A stretch of 64,000 nt of DNA from Verrucomicrobiota bacterium (GCA_026397915.1 JAPLTX010000023.1:1-64000); one strand, 5' to 3'. Shown: positions 43,505 to 53,042, counted from the first letter of the stretch. Numbers and translations: made by a program. The notes: generated by a model not told the origin, from the sequence alone.

Positions 43505-44734
43505 ATGGGAGAGAAAGCGATTCGCATCCTGCTCGTCGAGGACAATTCGGATGACGCCGTCCTGCTGCGACGCACGCTGGAGGAAGGACCGCGCGATCAG
43601 TTCGAGTTGGTCCACGTGGAACGGCTCGCAACGGCGTTGACACGGCTCAAGGAGCGGGCGTTCGACGTGGTGCTACTGGATCTCTCGTTGCCGGACAGTC
43701 GTGGGTTGGCAACCTTTCGCAGTCTCCACAGCCAGACGTCGTCAGTTCCGGTAGTCGTGTTGACCGGTTTGGATGACGAGACAACCGCGATCACGGCTGC
43801 CAAGGAAGGTGCCCAGGACTATGTGGTCAAGGGACAGTTCAACCGCAGCCTGCTCGTGCGCGCGATGCGTTATGCCATCGAGCGGAAACGGGCGGAGGTG
43901 GAACTGGCCAACTACGCCCGACAACTGCGCCAGAAGAACCAACAAATGCAGGCGGACCTCGATCTGGCGCGCGAGGTTCAGATGGCGCTGTTGCCGCAAC
44001 AGTTTCCCACGTTTCCGCCCGGCGTTGCGCCGAAGGATTCGGCGCTGACGTTTTGCGGGTGTTACGAACCGGCCGCGACGCTCGGAGGTGATTATTACGA
44101 CGTTTTCCCTCTGTCGAATTCCACCGCGGGCGTTTTGATCTGCGACGTGATGGGCCACGGCGTGCGGGCAGGATTGCTCACGGCCATGATCCGCGCGCTG
44201 ATGGAAGAACTCATCGCTCCTGCCAACGGTGTTGCCGCCGATCCCGGCCGGTTGCTCACGCAGATCAACCGCGGCCTGACCGTCATCTTGAAACAGGCGG
44301 GCACCACGTTGTTCGTCACGGCTTTTTATCTGGTCGCCGACGTGGCGCGCGGCCAGTTCCGATATGCAAACGCCGGTCATCCCTACCCGCTGCTTGTGCG
44401 GCGGAGTCTGAAAACCGTCGAACTGGTGGGCGAGGACAAGGATCCCGGCCCCGCGCTGGGATTGTTCGAGGATGCTGTCTTCAAGACTTCCGAGCAACCG
44501 ATGGTCGCGGGAGATCTGGTCATGCTATTTACCGACGGCCTTTTTGAAGCGGAGGGCCCCACCGGCGAGATTTTTGGCGAGAAGCGGCTGTTGGAAGCGA
44601 CGCAAAAACATCTCGATTTGCCTGTGAAAGGTCTGTTTGACGCGCTGCTCGCCGAGGTCCGGCAGTTTTCACAGCAGCGGGAGTTTGCGGACGACGTGTG
44701 CATGGTCGGGATGGAAGTGGCTCGCGTCAGTTGA
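43505..44734 (+). CDS. Response regulator with PP2C/SpoIIE (RsbU-type) phosphatase output
   Basis: 409 residues. Receiver at 1-125: LLVEDNSDDAV, phospho-acceptor Asp in VVLLDLSLPDSRG, VVLTGLDD and YVVKGQ. After a coiled coil (EVELANYARQLRQKNQQMQ) comes a SpoIIE/PP2C domain with DLDLAREVQMALLPQQFP, GGDYYDVFPL, LICDVMGHGVRAG, RYANAGHPYPLLV and MLFTDGLFEA, including the metal-binding Asp residues. It should dephosphorylate an anti-sigma-factor antagonist in a partner-switch. No antagonist or anti-sigma gene is in the window. Followed by a kinase and another receiver on the same strand. Confidence 0.92.
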   Translation: MGEKAIRILLVEDNSDDAVLLRRTLEEGPRDQFELVHVERLATALTRLKERAFDVVLLDLSLPDSRGLATFRSLHSQTSSVPVVVLTGLDDETTAITAAKEGAQDYVVKGQFNRSLLVRAMRYAIERKRAEVELANYARQLRQKNQQMQADLDLAREVQMALLPQQFPTFPPGVAPKDSALTFCGCYEPAATLGGDYYDVFPLSNSTAGVLICDVMGHGVRAGLLTAMIRALMEELIAPANGVAADPGRLLTQINRGLTVILKQAGTTLFVTAFYLVADVARGQFRYANAGHPYPLLVRRSLKTVELVGEDKDPGPALGLFEDAVFKTSEQPMVAGDLVMLFTDGLFEAEGPTGEIFGEKRLLEATQKHLDLPVKGLFDALLAEVRQFSQQREFADDVCMVGMEVARVS

Positions 44735-44837
44735 CACGCGCGAGCGGAGAAGACGTTTTTTGAATTTGCGGCGCTTGCGCCGGGGTTGCCTGTTGCGCTA
44801 GATTTCGCCTGTATCGCGAACATGGAGGACCGAGCCG

Positions 44838-47717
44838 ATGCCGGAGGGCCATATCAAAATCCTGCATATTGAAGACGACCGCGTCAGCGCGGACGTGGTG
44901 GAGGGGATGTTGTCGGCGTCAGCGGGCGTTTCGTTCGATCTGGAGTGCGTGGATCGGCTCGACAACGGACTGGAGCGGCTGGCAAAGGGTGGCGTGGACG
45001 TGGTGTTGCTGGACCTCGGTCTGCCTGACAGCCGCGGTTTGGACACGTTCAACCGGGTGCATGCGGCGGCTTCGCAGGCGGCGATCATCGTATTCACCGG
45101 CACCGACGACGAGGAGCTGGCCATTCGCACTGTGCATGAGGGCGCGCAGGATTATCTGAGCAAGAGCTTGATCCAAGGACCCGCGGGCCGCCTGCTGCTG
45201 ACACGCGCCATTCGCTACGCCGTCGAGCGCCGCCACGCACAAGAGACGCTGGCCGAGGAACGCCGTCTGTTGCGCAACCTCATAGACAGCTTTCCCGACC
45301 AGATCTATGTGAAGGACACCAAGAGCCGATTCCTCATGGCAAACATGGTGACAGCGAGGTTCTTCGGCAAGGAAAGGCCGGAGGAACTCACCGGAAAGAC
45401 GGATTTTGATTTTTTTCCGCACGGTCTGGCAATGCAGTTTTGCGCGGAGGAGGCGGCTATTCTCAACTCGGCCCAGCCGCTCGTGAATCGGGAGGCGGCC
45501 GTCACCGACAGCACGGGCAAGGCTCGGTGGGTGTTGACAACCAAGGTGCAGTTGCGCGACGGCCGCGGCACAATCGTCGCTTTGCTTGGCGTCAACCGCG
45601 ACATCACCGAGATCAAGGAAGCGGAGATGGAACGCGCGCGGCTGGCGGGCAACTTGCGCCTGATGCTTGAATCCACCGCGGTCGGTTTCTTCGGCATGGA
45701 TCGCGAGGGCCGCTTCACGTTCATCAACAAAGCCGGCGCCAGAATGCTGGGTTATGAGCCAGCCGAGTTGGAAGGCAAGGGCGTGCATCAAACCATCCAC
45801 CACAGCCGGCCCGACGGGTCGAGGTATCCGATGGAAGAGTGCCCGATGACCAAAGCGATCCGGACGGGAGAAGGCGCTGACGTGGACGCGGAAGTCTTGT
45901 GGCGACGCAACAGCACGGCGTTCCCATCGGAATACACGGCGTTTCCGGTGAAGGAAAACAATATCATCCAAGGCGCGGTGGTAACGTTCCTGGACACCAC
46001 GCAACGCCATGCCGCTGAGACGGCGCTGGACTCGGAGCGCAACCTGCTGCGCGCGCTCATTGACAATCTGCCTGATTACGTTTTCGTCAAGGACACGCAA
46101 GGCCGTTACCTCGTGGACAACATCGCACATCGTCGTTTTGTGGGAGCCAAGACCGTCGAGGACGTCGTCGGAAAAACACCGGCGGATTTCTTCCCGAAAG
46201 ACGAAGCTGAACGCATCCAAGCCGAGGACGCGGAAGTGATGCGCTCCGGCCAGCCCATGGTCAACCGCGAGGAACCCATGACCGGTCCCGATGGCCGGCG
46301 GATTTGGGTTTGGAAAACAAAGGTTCCGTTGCACGAAGCCCAAGGCGCCATCAGCGGCTTGGTCGCCATCACCAGCGACGTCACCGAACACAAGAAGGCC
46401 GAACAGCGCCTGGCAACGCAGCACGCCGTCACCCGTGTCCTAGCCGAGGCGCCGACGCTCGACGACGCCACGCCCAAAATCCTCCAAGCCCTGTGCGAAG
46501 GCCTCGGCTGGGACTTCGGCGAGCTGTGGATCCCGGACTGGCACCAGAACGTGTTGCACTGCATCAAGACCTGGCACACACCCGGCCTCGACCTTCACGA
46601 GTTCGAGGCAGCCACATCTGAGACGTTCCTGTCGCCCGGCGTGGGAGTGCCCGGTCGCGTCTGGTCTTCCGCCAAAACCGCGTGGGTTTCCGATGTCACT
46701 CACGACAGCAATTTCCCCAGCGCGCGGTTCGCCGCGAAGGCAGGACTGCGTGGAGCGCTCGGTTTCCCCATCGTGCTGGGTCAACTGGTTCTCGGTGTCA
46801 TCGCTTTCTGTAGCCGCGAGATCACCAAGCCGGACGACAACCTGCAGCGGATGTTCGCCGCCATCGGCAGCCAGATCGGGCAGTTCATCGAGCGCAAACA
46901 AGCCGAGGAACGACTGAAGAAGACGCTCGCCGATCTGACCCGGGCGCACGAGGAACTGAAAACCGCCCAAGCCCAGCTCGTCGAGGTGGAAAAAATGGAA
47001 ACCGTTGGCCGCCTCGCCGCCGGCGTCGCTCACGAGGTGAAGAACCCGCTCGCCATCATCCGGATGGGCGTGGATTTCGCGATGGGCCAGCTCAAGGGCC
47101 AGGACGGTGACCTCAAGCAAGTGTTGGATGACGTGAACTCCGCCATCCAGCGCGCCACCAACATCGTCAACGGACTCCTCGACCTCAGCGCGGCGCAGGA
47201 ACTGACGCTGAAACCGTCAGACCCACACACGGTGTTGGATCAGTGCCTCTCCATGCTCCGCCACGCCACATCCACGGCGCACGTGCGGGTGGTCCGGGAG
47301 TTCGCGGAAAAACTGCCACCGCTGAGGCTCGACCCGCAGAAAATAGAGCAGGTGTTTCTCAACGTCATACTCAACGCCATTCACGCCATGTCCGACGGCG
47401 GCACGTTGACCGTGCGCACTTACGCCAAGCGGATCAAGCCAGGTGATGTGAACCATGATCCCGGCAGCCGTTCCGGCGTGCGGCTCCGTTCGGGCGACAT
47501 GGCCGTGGTCGTCGAGGTGGACGACACCGGCACCGGCATCCCCGAAGACAAACTGGCGAAAGTGTTCGACCCCTTCTTCACCACCAAACCGACCGGCAAA
47601 GGCACCGGCCTGGGATTGACAGTCTCACGGCGGATTGTCAACATGCATGGTGGCACGATGCAAATTCAAAACCTGCCTAAAGGCGGCGCACGTGCTACAG
47701 TTTTGCTCAAAGCCTGA
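44838..47717 (+). CDS. Soluble PAS/GAF histidine kinase with N-terminal receiver
   Basis: 959 residues, no membrane segment. Receiver 1-130 (LHIEDDRVSADV, VVLLDLGLPDSRG), then three PAS domains at about 145-260, 270-385 and 395-520 (YVKDTKSRFLMANMVTARFF, GFFGMDREGRFTFINKAGAR, YVFVKDTQGRYLVDNIAHRR). A GAF domain lies at about 530-680, then a coiled coil, HisKA with GVAHEVKNPLAI (His about 732) and an ATPase domain (NVILNAIHAMS, DDTGTGIPEDK, GKGTGLGL). A GGAGGA site precedes the ATG. It probably phosphorylates the downstream receiver (47738) and perhaps the RsbU-type protein upstream. PAS 1 and 3 resemble each other and may have duplicated. Confidence 0.93.
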   Translation: MPEGHIKILHIEDDRVSADVVEGMLSASAGVSFDLECVDRLDNGLERLAKGGVDVVLLDLGLPDSRGLDTFNRVHAAASQAAIIVFTGTDDEELAIRTVHEGAQDYLSKSLIQGPAGRLLLTRAIRYAVERRHAQETLAEERRLLRNLIDSFPDQIYVKDTKSRFLMANMVTARFFGKERPEELTGKTDFDFFPHGLAMQFCAEEAAILNSAQPLVNREAAVTDSTGKARWVLTTKVQLRDGRGTIVALLGVNRDITEIKEAEMERARLAGNLRLMLESTAVGFFGMDREGRFTFINKAGARMLGYEPAELEGKGVHQTIHHSRPDGSRYPMEECPMTKAIRTGEGADVDAEVLWRRNSTAFPSEYTAFPVKENNIIQGAVVTFLDTTQRHAAETALDSERNLLRALIDNLPDYVFVKDTQGRYLVDNIAHRRFVGAKTVEDVVGKTPADFFPKDEAERIQAEDAEVMRSGQPMVNREEPMTGPDGRRIWVWKTKVPLHEAQGAISGLVAITSDVTEHKKAEQRLATQHAVTRVLAEAPTLDDATPKILQALCEGLGWDFGELWIPDWHQNVLHCIKTWHTPGLDLHEFEAATSETFLSPGVGVPGRVWSSAKTAWVSDVTHDSNFPSARFAAKAGLRGALGFPIVLGQLVLGVIAFCSREITKPDDNLQRMFAAIGSQIGQFIERKQAEERLKKTLADLTRAHEELKTAQAQLVEVEKMETVGRLAAGVAHEVKNPLAIIRMGVDFAMGQLKGQDGDLKQVLDDVNSAIQRATNIVNGLLDLSAAQELTLKPSDPHTVLDQCLSMLRHATSTAHVRVVREFAEKLPPLRLDPQKIEQVFLNVILNAIHAMSDGGTLTVRTYAKRIKPGDVNHDPGSRSGVRLRSGDMAVVVEVDDTGTGIPEDKLAKVFDPFFTTKPTGKGTGLGLTVSRRIVNMHGGTMQIQNLPKGGARATVLLKA

Positions 47718-47737
47718 ACCGAGAGGAAACAATCATC

Positions 47738-48130
47738 ATGGAAAAGAAACGTATTCTGGTTGTGGACGACGAGGTGGGCTTCACCCGGATGGTGCGACTG
47801 AACTTGGAGCAAACCGGCGTCTATGAAGTCCGCGAAGTCAACGAAGGCAAGGCCGCGCTGACAGCCGCCCGCGCGTTCAAGCCCGACGTGATCCTGCTGG
47901 ACGTGGTCATGCCGGACATAGACGGCGGCGACGTCGCCGCCTCGATCCAACAAGACCCGATCTTGAGAAAAGTTCCCGTGATCTTCGTCACCGCCGTCGT
48001 GCGCAAGCGCGAAGCCGGCAGTGCTGGCATGGTCAGTGGCGGCGCGCTTTTCCTGGCCAAACCCATCGGCATCGTGGAACTGATCGAAGCCATCGAAGCC
48101 GCCCTCGGCAAGCCCAACGCCGGCGCCTGA
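47738..48130 (+). CDS. Single-domain response regulator
   Basis: 130 residues, receiver only: LVVDDEVGFTRM, phospho-acceptor Asp in ILLDVVMPDIDGGD, VIFVTAVV and the Lys in FLAKPIG. Twenty bases after the kinase gene with an AGAGGAAA site, so co-transcribed. Long inserts are absent, so it likely works by docking onto a partner protein. Converges on the pectate lyase-like gene 21 bases away. Confidence 0.92.
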   Translation: MEKKRILVVDDEVGFTRMVRLNLEQTGVYEVREVNEGKAALTAARAFKPDVILLDVVMPDIDGGDVAASIQQDPILRKVPVIFVTAVVRKREAGSAGMVSGGALFLAKPIGIVELIEAIEAALGKPNAGA

Positions 48131-48151
48131 GCGCGGTCACGCGCTGGAAGT

Positions 48152-50386
48152 TCAATCGCTCTGGTGCGAAACAAGGCTGTTGAGGTAGTGTTCCAGTTTC
48201 GTGTAGCCGTCGGTGGCGATTTGGCTGGCGTCGGCGAAGACGTTGGGGTTCAGACCATGCGCTTTCTCCCAATCGTCCGGAATGCCGTCGTTGTCTGAAT
48301 CGGTCGGTGCTTGCCCTCCGGCATAGGTCGGCCACGGGCCAAGTTCCTCCTCGTAACGAATGATCTTGCCGGTCCGATTGCGCACGTCGGCCACGATGCG
48401 CGCGTCGGTGGAATCGCGTCGCGGAAAAGTCACGCCGGCGCGCTGTAGCACCAGATCGAACGCCGCTTTCGCCGTTTGCGTTTGCACTGCCGGCGCGGCG
48501 TGCGGCACTTCGGCAAACGCTTCCGGGTCGAAGCCGGTGCCAAGCCGGTTGTCGCGGCAAGCGTCGTTGGAGCCATCCAGCATGTTGCTGCTGAGAAACA
48601 ATGCGCCCGGCATGACGATGCTTTCGCCCAAGATGAACCGCGGCGGCTTCTGCGTCGTCGAGGGACCGGGCCGCAGATAGTTGTTCGCGTAATTCACTTC
48701 GCGAAAATCCCCGTAGCCGCAGGCGCCACCCCAATCGTAGATCACGTTGTTGCGGAAATCGCACCGGCAGAGGCCGGCGAAACGCGGGTTGCGCGAGCCA
48801 CAGTGGGCGTAAAGGTTGTGATGCCAACTGCTGCGGTCGCCGCCGAGGATCGAGCCCATCGAGTGGCCGTAGTAGCTCAGTCCCTCCGCGATGATGCACC
48901 ACTGCACCGTGTAACGGTCGCAGGTCTGCGTGCAGGAGATTGTCTCATCGGTCCCCCAACTCGCCGAGCAGTGGTCGAGGATGAAGTTCTGTGCGCTGTA
49001 GCAACTGATGCAGTCGCCTTCGTTCTCGTTCTTGTCGCCTGTGTGACCGGTGCGCACGCGCAGATAGCGGATGATGACGTCGTGCGTGTTGTTCAGCGCG
49101 AGCGTGTCCGCCGCGCCCTTGAGGCAGATGCCGTCGCCGAGCGCGGTCTGGCCGGCGATGGTGATGAACGGCTCGCGAATCTGGAGTGGCTTCTTCAGTT
49201 CGATGACCCCGCCGACGCGGAAGATGACCGTGCGCGGGCCTTTGGTGTCAATCGCTTCGCGCAGGCTGCCGGGACCAGAATCATTGAGGTTAGTGACAAA
49301 AAGCACCTTCCCGCCGCGCCCACCCTTGGCAAACGCGCCATAGCCTTCCGCGCCCGGAAACGCCAGCGTGCCGGAGCCAAGCGGCGGCGCATGGCGGTCC
49401 ACCTCTCGATACATCTTCTCCCATGCCGCTTTGATGGCCGGCGATTCGATCTTCACCGCACGCGCCGACTTGCCGCTCGTGTGCGGAACCTTCCGCCCAT
49501 CGGCGGTGAGTTCGTGTGGATCACAAAGCGTGATGTCGCATTTGCTGATTCCGCCGCGATACGTCAGCCGCCACTCGTAAGTCCTGCCTGCGTGCCCGGC
49601 GCGAATGAAGCTGCCTTCCGGCAGGTCAGCAAAGGCGCCTTCGCACGGCTTGGAGCCGGCCAGCAACACGATGTCACCGCTCGGCGGCGTTTCCAGCAGG
49701 CCAATGCAAAGAGAACATTTGTTGGCCCGGCCTTTCCGAGAGAGCCGGACACAATCCTTCTTGTTCCACAGCACAATTGGCGTCACGCCCTCCGCATCCA
49801 TGTCGAACGCCAACTCAACGGTGCTTCCAACGCGACCGACGGGTATGGAGCACCAGATCGCATTCAACGCCACGATGTTGCTGGCTTTCGAACCCACCAC
49901 ACGCAGCCGCGCCGTTGAGCCGGCTCCGTAGCCCAGCGCCAGATAGCGCGTCATCACGTCGCCGCCGCGAATCTCCATTTCGCCGCGGCATGCGCGGTCG
50001 GTTCCGTTGCCTTCGTTCAATCCGCCGATGCCAATCTCGGTGACGCAAACATGACCACCGTTGACCACGAGCCTGCCGCACGAGCCGGTGAGTTCGCCGA
50101 GCCGGATGTGCTCCAACGCCATCAACGAGCCGCCGTTCATCGTCAACGCAACGTCGGAATTCTTATTCTCGCCGAGTTCGAGCCGCGACAACGCCACGTT
50201 GCCGCCGCCCAGAGTCACGCGGCTGCTGCCGTTGATCTCGGCAAAGGAATTCACCGTCGCCAGCGGGCTGCTCCATTTGGAAGCATCCTCCCAGTTCCCC
50301 TCGCCGCCTCGCCATCGCGCCGCCGTCGCCGCTGACGCCGTCCACGCGAACGCCATCAGGAGGATCGCGATGGCAGGACGAATCAT
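48152..50386 (-). CDS. Secreted pectate lyase-like (PL1-type) beta-helix protein
   Basis: 744 residues with signal MIRPAIAILLMAFAWTASAA. Residues 25-300 are an autotransporter-like beta-solenoid (GGEGNWEDASKWSS, GGSLMALEHIRLGE). From about 340 the PL1-type helix begins: LAFPGAEGYGAFAKGGRGG, FVTNLNDSGPGSLREAI, IIRYLRVRTGHTGDKNENEG and DHCSASWGTDETIS. These match the pectate lyases of marine and soil polysaccharide degraders, although Ca-binding residues were not verified. The end has a thrombospondin type 3-like Ca loop (DSDNDGIPDDWEKAHGLNP). Sixteen bases downstream of thrS, same strand. Confidence 0.82.
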   Translation of the reverse strand: MIRPAIAILLMAFAWTASAATAARWRGGEGNWEDASKWSSPLATVNSFAEINGSSRVTLGGGNVALSRLELGENKNSDVALTMNGGSLMALEHIRLGELTGSCGRLVVNGGHVCVTEIGIGGLNEGNGTDRACRGEMEIRGGDVMTRYLALGYGAGSTARLRVVGSKASNIVALNAIWCSIPVGRVGSTVELAFDMDAEGVTPIVLWNKKDCVRLSRKGRANKCSLCIGLLETPPSGDIVLLAGSKPCEGAFADLPEGSFIRAGHAGRTYEWRLTYRGGISKCDITLCDPHELTADGRKVPHTSGKSARAVKIESPAIKAAWEKMYREVDRHAPPLGSGTLAFPGAEGYGAFAKGGRGGKVLFVTNLNDSGPGSLREAIDTKGPRTVIFRVGGVIELKKPLQIREPFITIAGQTALGDGICLKGAADTLALNNTHDVIIRYLRVRTGHTGDKNENEGDCISCYSAQNFILDHCSASWGTDETISCTQTCDRYTVQWCIIAEGLSYYGHSMGSILGGDRSSWHHNLYAHCGSRNPRFAGLCRCDFRNNVIYDWGGACGYGDFREVNYANNYLRPGPSTTQKPPRFILGESIVMPGALFLSSNMLDGSNDACRDNRLGTGFDPEAFAEVPHAAPAVQTQTAKAAFDLVLQRAGVTFPRRDSTDARIVADVRNRTGKIIRYEEELGPWPTYAGGQAPTDSDNDGIPDDWEKAHGLNPNVFADASQIATDGYTKLEHYLNSLVSHQSD

Positions 50387-50402
50387 CTTTGGCCCACCGT
50401 GC

Positions 50403-52427
50403 CTAAGCCCGCCGCTCGCGGATCGCCGCCAGGATGTCCGCGATGACCTCCGCCCGCGGCTTCGAACCGAGGTCGCCCTTGCCGTGGACGCGCACCGAGA
50501 CGGCGTTCGCCGCCTGGTCGCGGCCGCCCACGATCAACATCGTGTGGGCCTTCGCCTCCTCGGCGCGCTTGATGCGGCCCTGGAGCTTGTCGTTGCTGAA
50601 CTCCATGCTCGCGCGCACATACTGGCCGCGCAGTTCCTTCACGATCTCCTCGCAATAGGCGATCTGCTCCTGCGTGATCGGCAGCACGCGCACCTGCTCC
50701 GGCGCGAGCCAGAGCGGGAAGTTACCGGCGTAATGCTCGATGAGGAAGCCGACGAACCGCTCGTGCGTGCCCAGCGGCGCGCGGTGGATGCAGAGCGGCG
50801 TCTTGTCGCTGTTGTCCTTGTCGCGATAGACCAACCCGAACCGGCCCGGCACGGCGAAGTCCACCTGGTTGGTCGCCAGCGTGAACTCGCGACCAATGAC
50901 ACTCCAGACCTGCACGTCAATCTTCGGCCCGTAGAACGCCGCCTCGTTCGGCACCTCCTCGTAGTTGATGCCGCTCTCCTTCAACACCCGCCGCACCATC
51001 TCCTCGGTCTTCAGCCAGAGGTCGGCCTGGTCCACGTATTTCTTGCCGAGGCCCTCCTTCGAGTGCGTGCTGAAACGCATCACGTATTTCTCGATGCCGA
51101 AGATCTTGAAATACTTTAGATACATCTCGTTGACCGCGTTGAACTCCTGCGCGAACTGCTCCGGCGAGCAGTAGATGTGCGAGTCGTTCATGTTCAGCGA
51201 ACGCACGCGCATCAGCCCGAACAACTCGCCCGACTGTTCGTAACGGTAGCAGCAGCCGTATTCCGCCAGCCGCAACGGCATGTCCCGGTAGCTCCGCGGC
51301 TGCGCCGAGAAAATGCGGTGATGGTGCGGGCAGTTCATCGCCTTGAGGTAGTAGCGGTTGCCTGAAAGCAGCCCTTGAATCACCGCCTCTTCTTGGGCGA
51401 CTTGCTTGCGCAAGACATCAAGCTCTTTTACTTCATCTTCCAACTCCTTTGCGCTCAACGGAGAAAACTTGGTTTGACGGAGCTTGTCGTATTCTTTTTC
51501 AAGGTAAGCAATCTTTTCCTTATGGTCTTTTTCCGTTCGCTGTAGTTCCAGCAACTGACTTTCTTGCTCAGCATCAAGCTTCATCTGCATCGGCGGGAAC
51601 ATGCTCTCCGCGTAATACGGCAGATGGCCGCTGGTCACATACATCTTCTCCCGCGCGATGTGCGGCGTCTTGACGCGGACGTAGCCGGCCTGGAACTCGG
51701 TTTGCTTGGCGAGCGTTTCGAGTTCCTCAATGATCGCTGTGCCATTAGGCAGCCAGAGCGCCAAGCCGGGGCCGACGTATTCGGCGTCCAACGCGAAGAG
51801 GCCCATCTCCGCGCCGAGCTTGCGGTGGTCGCGACGCTTCGCCTCCTCCTGCATCTTCAGCCATTCGTCGAGCTGCGTCCGGTTCTTGAACGCGACGCCG
51901 TAGATGCGCTGGAGCTGCGGGTTTTTCTCGTCGCCCTTGTAGTAGGCGCTGGCGACGCTGGTGAGCTTGAACGCGCCGATGTTGCCGGTGCGCATCACGT
52001 GCGGCCCGGCGCAGAGGTCGAGGAAATCGCCGCTCTTGAAATAGGTGATCGCTTCGCCTTCGGGAATGCTCCGGACGTTCTCCAGCTTGAACCGGCTCGG
52101 TTCCGGCCGCTCCGTGAGCGCGCCGAGCCGCCCGGTCTCCGCGTCGCGCAACGCCTGTTCGCGCGTGACGGTGACCTTCTCGAAGACCAAGTTTTCCTTG
52201 GTGATTTTCTTCATCTCGGCCTCGATGGCCGGGAAGTCGTCGGGTGTGATCCGGTGTTTCAGGTCGAGGTCGTAGTAGTAGCCGTCCTCTACCGCCGGCC
52301 CGTAGGCCAGTTGGGCGTCGGGCCAGAGTTTCAGAATCGCTGTCGCCAGCACGTGGGCGCACGAATGCCGCAACCGCTCCGCCTCGCTCATCTGCTGCCG
52401 TTCATCCAGTGTTTTTCGTTCAGCCAT
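50403..52427 (-). CDS. thrS: Threonyl-tRNA synthetase lacking the TGS domain, with coiled-coil insertion
   Basis: About 674 residues from ATG 52427 (MAERKTLDERQQMSEAERLR); upstream sequence in frame belongs to a palindromic repeat. The editing domain starts almost at once (RHSCAHVLATAI, later DLCAGPHVMRTG), so the usual N-terminal TGS domain of about 60 residues is missing. Class II core: KTPHIAREKMYVTSGHLPYY, Zn-binding Cys in KAMNCPHHHRIF, RYEQSGELFGLMRVRS and motif 3 PLGTHERFVGFLIEHYAG. The anticodon domain follows (APEQVRVLPITQEQIAY). Between MFPPMQM and YYLKAMNCPH lie about 75 extra residues of Glu/Lys/Gln-rich coiled coil (about 51358-51585) that are much less GC-rich. It should charge tRNA-Thr. 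Confidence 0.93.
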   Translation of the reverse strand: MAERKTLDERQQMSEAERLRHSCAHVLATAILKLWPDAQLAYGPAVEDGYYYDLDLKHRITPDDFPAIEAEMKKITKENLVFEKVTVTREQALRDAETGRLGALTERPEPSRFKLENVRSIPEGEAITYFKSGDFLDLCAGPHVMRTGNIGAFKLTSVASAYYKGDEKNPQLQRIYGVAFKNRTQLDEWLKMQEEAKRRDHRKLGAEMGLFALDAEYVGPGLALWLPNGTAIIEELETLAKQTEFQAGYVRVKTPHIAREKMYVTSGHLPYYAESMFPPMQMKLDAEQESQLLELQRTEKDHKEKIAYLEKEYDKLRQTKFSPLSAKELEDEVKELDVLRKQVAQEEAVIQGLLSGNRYYLKAMNCPHHHRIFSAQPRSYRDMPLRLAEYGCCYRYEQSGELFGLMRVRSLNMNDSHIYCSPEQFAQEFNAVNEMYLKYFKIFGIEKYVMRFSTHSKEGLGKKYVDQADLWLKTEEMVRRVLKESGINYEEVPNEAAFYGPKIDVQVWSVIGREFTLATNQVDFAVPGRFGLVYRDKDNSDKTPLCIHRAPLGTHERFVGFLIEHYAGNFPLWLAPEQVRVLPITQEQIAYCEEIVKELRGQYVRASMEFSNDKLQGRIKRAEEAKAHTMLIVGGRDQAANAVSVRVHGKGDLGSKPRAEVIADILAAIRERRA
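51358..51585 (-). other. Low-GC coiled-coil insertion within thrS
   Basis: This segment encodes heptad-like stretches such as LLELQRTEKDHKEKIAYLEK and LEDEVKELDVLRKQVAQEEA. By hand count the lines 51421-51480 and 51481-51540 have about 45% and 38% GC, well below the flanking thrS sequence. Confidence 0.7.
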
Positions 52428-52440
52428 AAAATCAATCCAT

Positions 52441-52562
52441 CTGTAGCGGCGGTCTATGACCGCCGGCTGTAGGCCGGCTCTGCGAGCCGGCGAGGACATT
52501 CCGCCGGGACACAGTCCCGGCCTACATCTCAAATCGGCGGCGGTCATAGACCGCCGCTACAG
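52441..52562. repeat. Nested palindromic element between cupin gene and thrS
   Basis: Outer arms of 24 bases (52441-52464 and 52539-52562) are perfect inverted copies. Inside, TGTAGGCCGG (52468-52477) pairs with CCGGCCTACA (52517-52526). Two further hairpins sit within: GCCGGCTC/GAGCCGGC (52473-52480 and 52484-52491) and GCCGGGA/TCCCGGC around 52505-52521. It fills the whole intergenic space. Confidence 0.88.
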
Positions 52563-52563
52563 T

Positions 52564-52917
52564 TCAATCGAAATACTCGTCCGCTTCTTCAAACGCCGGC
52601 GTGCCGACCACGACCGTCTTGAAATCGCCGTAGCCGCGATGGCGCGTGCCGGCCGGAATATAGACCACCGTGCCCGGCGTCAACTCCACCGTCTCGCCAT
52701 CCAGTTCCATCTTCCCGGAGCCTTCGAGGATGTAATAGACCTCGTTGCACTTCTTGTGATAGTGCCGCTTCGATTCAAGGATGTGCGTGACGTGGAAGTT
52801 CACCACGTCCTGCCCGTCGGCCCGCGTCAGGATGCGTGTGGACTCGCCGCACGCGGAGCAAACGACCGCCCGCGCGTTGTCGCGATGGCGAACGATCCAT
52901 TTTGCCGGCTTGTTCAT
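52564..52917 (-). CDS. Cupin-domain protein
   Basis: 117 residues. The cupin metal motifs are well kept: KRHYHKKCNEVYYILEG (two His and a Glu) and PGTVVYIPAGTRHRGYG (final His). An N-terminal VVCSACGESTRILT with a Cys pair may be a small metal or redox site. Cytoplasmic, probably sugar- or metabolite-binding. Upstream of thrS on the same strand, separated by the nested palindrome. Confidence 0.85.
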   Translation of the reverse strand: MNKPAKWIVRHRDNARAVVCSACGESTRILTRADGQDVVNFHVTHILESKRHYHKKCNEVYYILEGSGKMELDGETVELTPGTVVYIPAGTRHRGYGDFKTVVVGTPAFEEADEYFD

Positions 52918-53042
52918 GCTCAGAATACTCTGATACTAGCGTTAATACCGCGCTTATACTACCCGCCGACCGACTGATAACAACGTCTTTGTTTGACCGG
53001 AGCAGAGACGGCAGCGGCAGGTGATCGGACGGGTTCGAGCCT

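Noticed and set aside
50428..52547. Longer thrS start at 52547
   Set aside because: The extra 40 codons come from the palindromic repeat, and MAERKTLDE at 52427 fits the family better.
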